Below, in pieces: positions 1 to 6,058 of a stretch of DNA of 10,264 bases. The position numbers and the translations under genes were made by a program. A model generated the notes under the pieces. The model had not been told where the DNA came from. It was given only the letters and a program-made list of their open reading frames with translations, and did not search any database. This stretch comes from an uncultured Verrucomicrobia subdivision 3 bacterium (GTDB lineage Bacteria; Verrucomicrobiota; Verrucomicrobiae; Limisphaerales; CAMLLE01): NCBI GenBank assembly GCA_946480555.1, contig CAMLLE010000060.1, forward strand, positions 1 through 10,264, given 5' to 3'. Numbering within the stretch: the stretch's first letter is position 1; each line of letters opens with the position of its first letter.

Positions 1-2676
1 GGTTCTTACTCGAGCCTGGTGCCTGCAGGCTTGGGTGGCGGATACGTCAATCTCGCCGTCAACGGCACCGCAGTGGTGGACGGAACGATCTCAGCCAACG
101 GGGGCCACGCACCCACAAACACCGTTGGCGGCGGTTCGGGCGGGACAGTGTTCCTGTCAGCCACCCGGTTGCAGGGCACAGGGATCATCTCGGCAAATGG
201 CGGCAACGGCTCTGCGATCAGTGGCGGCGGGGGCGGCGGCCGCATGGTCATCCGAGTGGCCACCAATCAATTCACTGGCACGTTCGCAGCCCATGGCGGC
301 ATCGGATATCGCAATGGCGGCGCTGGCACGATCCTGTTTTCAGACCGGCAGGGAGCGAATCCGCATTTGTTGATCGACAATTCTGAGATTGTTGGAACAA
401 ACACTCCGATCTCGGAAACAGCCGTCATGCCCATCACCGTGGAGCGCGGGGCCACTCTGGAAACCAGCGGTGCGCTCAATGCCACTTCGCTGACGGTTAA
501 ATCAAACGCGACCCTGCTCACGCGCAGTTCCACACCGCTCACGGTCTCCGGCAATCTTGAGATTGAAGCAGGCGGCGCACTCAATGTGGATGGCGCAGGC
601 AGTGGATCCGGGGTGGGTTTGGGCCGCGGCCAGTCGAGTGCGAGCGGCATCCGCGCTGGGGGCAGCCATGGCGGTTACGCGGGAGGATTTGATTTTGGCG
701 ATGGCCAGCCTTACGGCTCCATCGAATTCCCAACAGCTGCGGGAAGCGGTGGCGGCAGCGGGAGCGGCGTCAACCAAACGCCCCCCGTTGGCGGCGCAGG
801 CGGCGGAGTCGCCTGGCTGAGCGTGCAAAACACGTTGCAAGTGGATGGCCGCATTTCGGCCAATGGATTGAATGGACAATTCAACAGCGGCGGCGGGTCT
901 GGCGGCAGCGTTCGCATCCATACGAAACAGCTCACTGGCGCCGGCAGCATCAGCGCAAACGGCGGTTCAGGCCTGGCCGACGGCGGCGGCGGATCGGGCG
1001 GACGAATTGCAATTCACTTCGCCACAAACGAATTCACCGGGCCAATCACAGCCCACGGCGGCACAGGCATCGAGGCTGGCGGCGCGGGTACGGTTTATCT
1101 CAGCAATACAAACGCAGCGACTGCGACGCTGATCGTGGAGAACGGCGGGCAGTTTGGACGAACGACGCCGGTCGGAGTGAGCATCCAGATGCCCACGAAC
1201 CTGTTCGATCTCGTAATTGCAAACGCCGGCGCAATTCAGCCGCTCACCGACGGATTCCCGGCACTGCGAAACCTCACCGTCGAATCCGGCGGCAGCCTCC
1301 TTGCCGGGAGCACGCCCGACCTTCAACTCGCCGTCATGGACAAGCTCATCGTCGAACAAGACGGACTCATCTCGGCTCTCGGCCACGGCTTCCCCGCTTC
1401 GACCGGTCCCGGAGCGGGAATGTCGTTCTACGATTTGGGAATTACCACGGGTGCAGGCGCAGGCCATGGCGGGGCGGGCGGCGATTCCGGCACAGGCGCG
1501 CAGGGAGGAAACGTTTACGGATCGGAAATTCAACCGATAACGACGGGCAGCGGCGGCGGCGCTGGGACCGGGCCGTTCACCGCAGGTGCAGGCGGCGGCG
1601 CCATTCGCATCAGCGCGGGCTCCGTGCAGATCGACGGCGAGTTGAATGCCGATGGCCGGGAAGGTTTGCAGGACAATTCCGGCGGCGGTTCCGGCGGCAG
1701 CATCTGGATCACGACACGTGAATTTTCCGGCAACGGCCTTGTGACCGCCAGCGGTGGCGACGGCGAGTTGTTCCCGGGTGGCGGCGGCGGCGGCGGACGC
1801 ATCGCGATCTATGCGCGCACGAATTCATTCACCGGAACCGTGGCGGCCTCGGGTGGGATTGGCGCTTCGCCTGGTGAAGCAGGCTCGATTTACCACGCAA
1901 CCAATTGGACAGGTTTCGCGGTCAGCTCGTTTGAGCCCAGCGGCACTTGGACCAACTACCTCAATGAGTTTTACATCCATTTCAACGACCTGCTCGATTC
2001 CACTTCAGTGAGTGTGGACGACCTTACGGTGATCGGTCCGGGCGGTTTGATTCCATCGGCGACCTATGGGCTTTCGCTGAACTCGCCTTCCGTGTTGCGC
2101 CTGACGATTCCTCAACAGACCGCAGAAGGCGTTTACCAGGTGATCGTCAACGCGAGCATTTCCAATCTCTTCGGGGATTCCCTCGCCGCCAACGTGACCA
2201 ATAATGTCACGGTCGTGCTGCCGACAATCTCCGGAACTGTGCTGCGTGAAGACGGATCGCCGGCTGCGGACCACGCAGTGTACTTGAGCGGGTTGGTGGG
2301 TCTCCAAACCGATGCCTTGGGCCGGTACTCTGCAAACGTGCCGTCAGGTTGGACGGGAACCGTCAGGCCATTCACGTCCACAGTGCTGGTTTCGAATCCG
2401 CAGTCGCGCGAATACGCCAACCTCGTCAATGACATGACCGCCCAGGATTTCGTTATCAGCCTCATGCGGCCTCAGCTGACAGCCACGTTGGGAGAAACGA
2501 ATTTGACGATGCACTGGACCGGCGTCCCGGGAGCCACCTACCAGCTGGAGTTTTCCACCAACCTCATTAATTGGGATGCGTATGGATTCCTAATGGGTGG
2601 CAGCAACACCGTGGTGGAAGTGCCGTTCGATGCCGCTGAACCGGCAAAATTCTTCCGGCTGCAAGTGCCGCAATAG
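1..2676 (+). CDS. Large glycine-rich exported repeat protein, 5'-truncated by the window edge
   Basis: The frame is open from base 1 (GSYSSLVPAG...) to the TAG at 2674-2676, so the GTG at 19 is probably internal and the true start lies upstream. I do not recognise a named family. The visible 891 codons contain three homologous glycine-rich blocks at about 28-408, 790-1170 and 1588-1914. Each holds three sub-units of about 33 residues with G.ISANGG.G / FTG...A.GG.G cores, separated by GGGSGG or GGGGGG turns and short beta strands (RIAI, TVFL, SVRI). Related non-Gly linkers (409-789, 1171-1587) join them. The pattern suggests a beta-solenoid or stacked beta structure. After it come an Ig-like region (about 1915-2217), a carboxypeptidase-regulatory/Sdr-like beta sandwich beginning ISGTVLREDGSPA (about 2221-2460), and a C-terminal module with W..VPGATYQLEFS...NW and ending FFRLQVPQ (about 2470-2673). 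No catalytic motif is visible. A surface or extracellular structural role is inferred, not shown. The signal peptide is outside the window. Confidence 0.85.
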   Translation, partial: GSYSSLVPAGLGGGYVNLAVNGTAVVDGTISANGGHAPTNTVGGGSGGTVFLSATRLQGTGIISANGGNGSAISGGGGGGRMVIRVATNQFTGTFAAHGGIGYRNGGAGTILFSDRQGANPHLLIDNSEIVGTNTPISETAVMPITVERGATLETSGALNATSLTVKSNATLLTRSSTPLTVSGNLEIEAGGALNVDGAGSGSGVGLGRGQSSASGIRAGGSHGGYAGGFDFGDGQPYGSIEFPTAAGSGGGSGSGVNQTPPVGGAGGGVAWLSVQNTLQVDGRISANGLNGQFNSGGGSGGSVRIHTKQLTGAGSISANGGSGLADGGGGSGGRIAIHFATNEFTGPITAHGGTGIEAGGAGTVYLSNTNAATATLIVENGGQFGRTTPVGVSIQMPTNLFDLVIANAGAIQPLTDGFPALRNLTVESGGSLLAGSTPDLQLAVMDKLIVEQDGLISALGHGFPASTGPGAGMSFYDLGITTGAGAGHGGAGGDSGTGAQGGNVYGSEIQPITTGSGGGAGTGPFTAGAGGGAIRISAGSVQIDGELNADGREGLQDNSGGGSGGSIWITTREFSGNGLVTASGGDGELFPGGGGGGGRIAIYARTNSFTGTVAASGGIGASPGEAGSIYHATNWTGFAVSSFEPSGTWTNYLNEFYIHFNDLLDSTSVSVDDLTVIGPGGLIPSATYGLSLNSPSVLRLTIPQQTAEGVYQVIVNASISNLFGDSLAANVTNNVTVVLPTISGTVLREDGSPAADHAVYLSGLVGLQTDALGRYSANVPSGWTGTVRPFTSTVLVSNPQSREYANLVNDMTAQDFVISLMRPQLTATLGETNLTMHWTGVPGATYQLEFSTNLINWDAYGFLMGGSNTVVEVPFDAAEPAKFFRLQVPQ

Positions 2677-2686
2677 CACAGGTAGG

Positions 2687-2704
2687 CGCGGGCAGTTTCC
2701 CGCG
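2687..2704. terminator. GC-rich hairpin between convergent genes (first of two)
   Basis: CGCGGG at 2687-2692 pairs perfectly with CCCGCG at 2699-2704 around a 6-base loop, CAGTTT, and the stem can be extended by a G-T pair. It starts 10 bases after the stop of the glycine-rich protein gene. There is no U-tract, so a terminator role is inferred from position. It shares the decamer GGCGCGGGCA (2685-2694) with the next hairpin, so it may instead be part of a REP-like repeat. Confidence 0.45.
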
Positions 2705-2722
2705 TGACGAAGAACGGAACGG

Positions 2723-2754
2723 CAAGGCGCGGGCAAAGCCGCCCGCGCTCCTTG
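2723..2754. terminator. Strong GC-rich hairpin between convergent genes (second of two)
   Basis: CAAGG+CGCGGGC (2723-2734) pairs with GCCCGCG+CCTTG (2741-2754) around AAAGCC, with a 2-base CT bulge. That gives a 12-bp stem which works on both strands. It lies 4 bases from the stop codon of the zinc-ribbon gene on the - strand and could serve as a bidirectional terminator. There is no clear T-run on either side, so a REP-like dispersed element is an equal possibility. Confidence 0.55.
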
Positions 2755-2758
2755 TCAA

Positions 2759-3487
2759 TCAATCTGCAACCGCCAGATCCATGTCGCGCGTGTAGTAGAG
2801 AATGCGGCCGCAGTTGGTGCAGGTCACCAGCTCCTGTTGCGCCTGGCAGCTCACGAGAATCTGCGTGGGCAGCCGCATGTGACAGCCGCCGCACACGCCG
2901 TGGTTCACGCCCACAACCACATTGTCCCCTTTGCTGCGCAGCAATCGTTCGTAGCGGGCCCGCGCCGATTCATCCACCGCTGACGCAAGTTCCTCGCGAT
3001 TTGCCAGCAGGGTTGCGAGTTCCTTCTTCAGGTTCTCTTCGCGCGAATTGAGCTGAGCCACCTGCTCGTCCATCAGCTTCTTCGCTTCCGACGCCACCTG
3101 CGCTGCCGCTGCAACCGATTTCTGGGCCGCCTCCCCCTGCTCCATCAAAGCGATTTCCTGATCTTCGATCTTGAAGATTGCTTCTTTGCAACCCTCGATC
3201 TCATGTGCGAGCGCGCGGTATTCCTCGTTCTTGCGCGTCTGAAGCTGCTGGTTGGCATATTTCTCGATCAGCTGCTTTTTCGCCTGAACTTCCAATTCCA
3301 AATCCTTTCGTTTCGATTCGAGCTCTTTCACCCGCGTCTTGGCGCCATCCAGCGCGGTCTGCGCACCGGATGATTTGCTGGTGAGCGCCTGGCGCTCCGG
3401 CCCGATGTGGTCCAGCTCCATTCGAACCCGGGAAATTTTCTTGTCGCGATCCTGCAGAATCAGAAGTTTTTCAATCGTGTCGAGCAT
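2759..3487 (-). CDS. Coiled-coil protein with C-terminal C4-type zinc ribbon (zf-RING_7/CdsZ-FlgZ-like family)
   Basis: The product is 242 residues. Residues about 5-185 are a nearly uninterrupted charged, heptad-rich helix (runs such as KTRVKELESKRKDLELEV), expected to form a long antiparallel coiled-coil hairpin. Residues 195-232 form the zinc ribbon: C199-GG-C202 and C223-TN-C226, followed by GRILYY, the classic ending of this family. Members include HP0958/FlgZ of Helicobacter and CT398/CdsZ of Chlamydia, which act as adaptors for flagellar or type III secretion and sigma54/RpoN-related functions. In most other phyla the role is unknown, and no flagellar or secretion gene is visible here to support that function. 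The ATG at 3487 is preceded by AAGG at a 5-base spacing and by a promoter candidate at 3520-3548. The length matches the family (about 240). It is probably cytosolic, and no signal peptide is seen. The gene is convergent with the glycine-rich protein gene. Confidence 0.9.
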   Translation of the reverse strand: MLDTIEKLLILQDRDKKISRVRMELDHIGPERQALTSKSSGAQTALDGAKTRVKELESKRKDLELEVQAKKQLIEKYANQQLQTRKNEEYRALAHEIEGCKEAIFKIEDQEIALMEQGEAAQKSVAAAAQVASEAKKLMDEQVAQLNSREENLKKELATLLANREELASAVDESARARYERLLRSKGDNVVVGVNHGVCGGCHMRLPTQILVSCQAQQELVTCTNCGRILYYTRDMDLAVAD

Positions 3488-3519
3488 TGTGGCCTTATCT
3501 GAATTTTTTCGGGCGTGGA

Positions 3520-3548
3520 AACTTATCGGCGGCCCTTTCCCAAGTCAA
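3520..3548 (-). promoter_or_regulatory. Candidate sigma70 promoter of the zinc-ribbon gene
   Basis: On the - strand a TTGACT (-35; plus-strand 3543-3548) is followed by exactly 17 bases and TAAGTT (-10; plus-strand 3520-3525, three of six consensus bases). Transcription would start about 25 bases upstream of the ATG at 3487, leaving a short leader with an AAGG ribosome-binding candidate. The -35 and spacing are good, the -10 is mediocre. Confidence 0.45.
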
Positions 3549-3551
3549 TGC

Positions 3552-3566
3552 ACCGGACAAGCCGGT
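3552..3566. repeat. Small dyad ACCGG-N5-CCGGT
   Basis: ACCGG and CCGGT flank the 5-base spacer ACAAG, just upstream of the promoter candidate for the zinc-ribbon gene. A near-identical dyad with loop GCAAA is present at 7680-7694, and the 16-base strings ACCGG-acaag-CCGGTC and ACCGG-gcaaa-CCGGTC match at 14 positions. It could be a small dispersed hairpin, an operator or coincidence. Confidence 0.35.
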
Positions 3567-3645
3567 CGTGTCCAAATCTGAATTTCACTTTTCCTGCTCC
3601 TGCTGGATAACCCGGCCAAACCCGACACATTAAAACCCATGGCAA

Positions 3646-4001
3646 AACAACCTCCCGATGGAGAAGAAGGTCCAGGCCGTCACCATGCTGGCGGAAGGGT
3701 CTTCGATTCGCTCCATCGACCGCATCACCGATGCGCATCGGGATACGATCATGCGCCTTGGTGTGCGCGTCGGCGAAGCGTGCGCCAAGTTCCATGACGA
3801 GAAGATGCGTGGACTCAAATGCACTCAGATCGAAGCAGATGAGATTTGGCGCTGGATCGGCTCCGAGCAAAAGAACGCCGCACGCACTGGCTATCATGGC
3901 GACGTGTGGACGTTCCTCGCCTTGGACGCCATTCCAAGCTGATTCCCTCTTTCCTTGTCGGAAAGCGCGACGCCTACCAGGCGAAGATGCGACCTTGCTG
4001 A
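3646..4001 (+). pseudogene. Truncated and frameshifted IS1-family transposase remnant
   Basis: The reading frame NNLPMEKKVQAV... (from 3646; first ATG at 3658) resembles the N-terminus of IS1-family transposases widespread in environmental bacteria. It has a helix-turn-helix region (GSSIRSIDRITDAHRDTIMRLG, about 3688-3753) and then QIEADEIW, where the Asp at 3838-3840 matches the first acidic residue of the DDE catalytic triad. The frame reaches WTFLALDA (second acidic position, Asp at 3925-3927) and then meets a TGA at 3940. Restoring one base (G) between 3930 and 3931 gives ALDADSK-LIPSFLVGKRDAYQAKM, the expected family continuation, up to a TGA at 3999-4001. The rest of the catalytic domain (about half of a usual 270-300 residue protein) is absent. 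No start codon precedes NNLP (in-frame TAA at 3631) and no terminal inverted repeats were found. It cannot make an active transposase. Confidence 0.85.
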
Positions 4002-4341
4002 AAGTGTGGCGCAACAATGTTGCGTCATTCTCGCTGGCATCGACAACCAATGCGGAGACGGTTGGCGGCGCTCACAGGGTCACCGCTAAAAACGGGAGAG
4101 ATTCGGAGACTGATGCACCATGGGAAGCGCTCATCAAGACGTCTCACACTATTCATCGAAAAGCCGCTCAAGAATTCCGCCACCCGTCCGACCTCTGGCA
4201 CAACCACACGTTCGGACCGGGCAGGGCATTGAACGGCTATTTGCCGCAGGCCATCAGCTCCTCCGAACGTTAGTTCGCGTCGTCACGCGGTGTTTGCCGG
4301 ATCTGCGACGCGCCTGTTTCAACATCAACGCTCGGCCACTT
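4002..4341. other. 340-base stretch without a recognisable gene
   Basis: The stretch lies between the transposase remnant and the chemoreceptor start. It holds a perfect dyad CGCAAC-aat-GTTGCG (4010-4024) close to where transposase homology ends, and a small hairpin CGAAC-gtta-GTTCG (4264-4277). A frame on the + strand stays open from the remnant to a TAG at 4271-4273, but its translation resembles nothing I know. It may hold the decayed remainder of the insertion and the chemoreceptor promoter. I could not find a convincing sigma70 or sigma28 promoter. Confidence 0.4.
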
Positions 4342-5910
4342 ATGAAACAATGGACTGTCGGAAAGCGGATTGTTGCGGGGTTCGGAGCGGTCACACTCAT
4401 CGTCATTGCTCTCGGACTCTTTGCCTCCTGGCACCTCTTCTCAATCAAGCGCGACACCGAACAGATCGCCGGAAAGTCGTTGCCAGGGCTGCTGAACATC
4501 AGCGAACTGCAGTCGCTCGCACTGCAAAATTACTGCGCCACACTCCGCGTGATCCTCGCCGAGAACGAACAGGCGGCGGCTGGCGAGCTGGCGCAAATCA
4601 AGAAGAACGTGGCCGCCATCGATGGGCTGACGAATGAATACACGGCCACCCTCACCGGCGCCCGGAGCCGGGAACTGCTCGACCCCATGCTGCGCGCCCG
4701 CGCTGAATACGTGCCTGCTTTCAAAGAAGTATGCCGCCTGCAGGCCGAACAGAATACCGCCGAAGCCGTGAAAGCGGTCCACACGAAACTGAACCCCGCC
4801 TCGAAAAGATTCCTGAACGCCATCGCGGCAGTCGTCGAAGCTGACAAGCAAACCGCAAAAGGCTCCACGGACCGGATTGTCAGTTCCGTCCGCAGCGCAT
4901 CGGCCAGCATCGGCATCGGACTTGGAATCGCACTGCTCGCCGCGATCACTATTTCCTTCCTGATCATTCGCAGCATCAACCGGGTGCTCGGACATATTTC
5001 CACGCTGCTCGGCGACAGCGTCAGCCAGCTTTCTTCTGCATCTTCACAAGTTTCCGCGTCCAGCAACGGCCTCGCGGAAGGCGCCAGCGAGCAGGCGGCC
5101 TCTATTGAGGAGACAAGCGCATCACTGGAAGAACTGTCCAGCATGACGCAACGCAATGCTGAAAATTCACGGAAAGCCAACGATCTCGCCCGCCAGGCAC
5201 GCACTGCCGCGGAATCCGGCGTTCAGGAAATGCAGTCGATGTCCGTGGCAATGGCGGACATCAAGTCATCGAGCGATGACATCGCCAAGATCATCAAGAC
5301 GATCGACGAGATCGCGTTCCAGACAAACATTCTGGCGCTCAACGCCGCAGTCGAAGCTGCCCGCGCCGGAGACGCCGGAATGGGCTTCGCTGTTGTGGCT
5401 GATGAAGTGCGAAACCTGGCGCAGCGCAGCGCCCAGGCCGCCAAGGAAACCACGGCGAAAATTCAGGGTTCCATCGGCAAGACCGCATTGGGCGTGGACA
5501 TCAGTCATCGTGTGGCGGATGTGCTGAATGAAATCGTCACCCGCGCGAGACAGGTGGACGAGCTGGCCGCGGAGGTGGCCGGCGCATCTCGCGAACAAAC
5601 TCAGGGCATCGGCCAGATCAACAGCGCTGTCGGCCAGATGGACAAGATCACGCAGAGCAACGCCGCCAGTGCGGAAGAAAGCGCGGCAGCTGCGGAAGAA
5701 TTGAACTCACAGGCGGAATCTTTGAAATCCGCGGTGGGCGAACTCCTCCATCTCGTCGGCAAAACCTCCCACATATCGGCAGACGCCCCTTCCGCTTCCC
5801 GGTCAACAGATCGAACAGCGGCTTTTGAAAGGCCGGCTCGCCGGGTTTGTGAAGTGCGGAACGCGGAACGCAGAGCGTGGAGTGCGGAATTGGAGACAAT
5901 TGAGAACTGA
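4342..5910 (+). CDS. Methyl-accepting chemotaxis protein (membrane chemoreceptor)
   Basis: The product is 522 residues. It senses a ligand outside the cytoplasmic membrane and controls the CheA kinase through CheW. TM1 is at about residues 10-31, an extracytoplasmic helical region of four-helix-bundle (4HB_MCP) type and size spans about 33-185, TM2 is at about 189-210, and a long cytoplasmic coiled coil follows. The CheA/CheW-contacting hairpin tip is nearly canonical at 322-365, reading [21 protein letters not shown] and then [22 protein letters not shown]. Methylation-helix-like Glu/Gln pairs occur around [20 protein letters not shown] (246-265) and [20 protein letters not shown] (439-458). 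I see no clear HAMP domain after TM2, and no NWETF-type CheR-binding tail. The ATG at 4342 is chosen because [10 protein letters not shown] leads directly into TM1. An in-frame ATG at 4120 would add 74 residues unlike any receptor. No Shine-Dalgarno is evident. No che gene is nearby, so it is an orphan receptor here. The last about 20 residues are encoded by repeat DNA. Confidence 0.93.
   Translation: MKQWTVGKRIVAGFGAVTLIVIALGLFASWHLFSIKRDTEQIAGKSLPGLLNISELQSLALQNYCATLRVILAENEQAAAGELAQIKKNVAAIDGLTNEYTATLTGARSRELLDPMLRARAEYVPAFKEVCRLQAEQNTAEAVKAVHTKLNPASKRFLNAIAAVVEADKQTAKGSTDRIVSSVRSASASIGIGLGIALLAAITISFLIIRSINRVLGHISTLLGDSVSQLSSASSQVSASSNGLAEGASEQAASIEETSASLEELSSMTQRNAENSRKANDLARQARTAAESGVQEMQSMSVAMADIKSSSDDIAKIIKTIDEIAFQTNILALNAAVEAARAGDAGMGFAVVADEVRNLAQRSAQAAKETTAKIQGSIGKTALGVDISHRVADVLNEIVTRARQVDELAAEVAGASREQTQGIGQINSAVGQMDKITQSNAASAEESAAAAEELNSQAESLKSAVGELLHLVGKTSHISADAPSASRSTDRTAAFERPARRVCEVRNAERRAWSAELETIEN
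5856..5897. repeat. Six degenerate heptamers (GCGGAAC-like) inside the chemoreceptor 3' end
   Basis: Consecutive 7-base units are GCGGAAC, GCGGAAC, GCAGAGC, GTGGAGT, GCGGAAT and TGGAGAC. They form the end of the chemoreceptor reading frame and translate to [15 protein letters not shown]. Units of this kind are normally intergenic. Their presence in the frame suggests that repeat sequence replaced the original stop region. Confidence 0.7.
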
Positions 5911-5937
5911 ATCCGGTCAAGCGGGCTGCCGGGATTT
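5910..5937 (+). terminator. Possible terminator hairpin after the chemoreceptor
   Basis: AATCCGG (5910-5916) can pair with CCGGGATT (5929-5936) with a single bulged G and a 12-base loop, followed by TT. It begins at the stop codon. The stem is short and the T-run minimal, so this is only a candidate. Confidence 0.3.
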
Positions 5938-5964
5938 CACGCGGAGACGCGGAGACGCGGATTG
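5938..5964. repeat. Octameric GCGGAGAC repeat (copy 1)
   Basis: CAC is followed by GCGGAGAC twice (5941-5956) and a degraded third unit, GCGGATTG. The 16-base core GCGGAGACGCGGAGAC recurs exactly and in the same orientation at 7616-7631, so copies lie on each side of the GH4 gene. The rest of the 148-base convergent gap (5911-6058) holds no gene. Confidence 0.75.
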
Positions 5965-6058
5965 GGCGAGACGAATCCAGGGAAGCCGGTCATTCATCTA
6001 GGTGTGATCGGCAGGAGTTGACAGCAATCTCATCAGCATCCCGATCAGCTCTGCGCCT

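Noticed and set aside
267..650. Proline-rich - strand frames opposite the glycine-rich protein
   Set aside because: Gly codons (GGC) read as Pro/Ala-rich on the opposite strand, and no independent coding evidence exists.
1777..1797. GGC trinucleotide run as a phase-variation tract
   Set aside because: The run encodes Gly in frame, and loss or gain of whole GGC units would not shift the frame. It is explained by the glycine turn of the repeat.
3497..3585. Ten-base direct repeat ATCTGAATTT (3497-3506 and 3576-3585) as a target-site duplication of the insertion
   Set aside because: Both copies lie upstream of the transposase remnant and do not flank it. No terminal inverted repeats are next to them.
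3523..4050. - strand open frame covering the transposase remnant
   Set aside because: The + strand has clear transposase homology (HTH, DEIW, LVGKRDAYQAKM), so the - strand frame is a shadow.
4120..4341. In-frame upstream extension of the chemoreceptor from the ATG at 4120
   Set aside because: The 74 extra residues are Arg/Pro-rich, have no receptor-like feature, and would place TM1 far from the N-terminus. [10 protein letters not shown] at 4342 is a typical receptor start.
5856..5964. CRISPR-like array
   Set aside because: The units are contiguous 7- and 8-base repeats without spacers, so they are simple tandem repeats.
6005..6047. TGATCGG/CCGATCA inverted repeat as a terminator of the GH4 gene
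   Set aside because: It has only seven pairs with a 29-base loop and no T-run, so it is compatible with chance.
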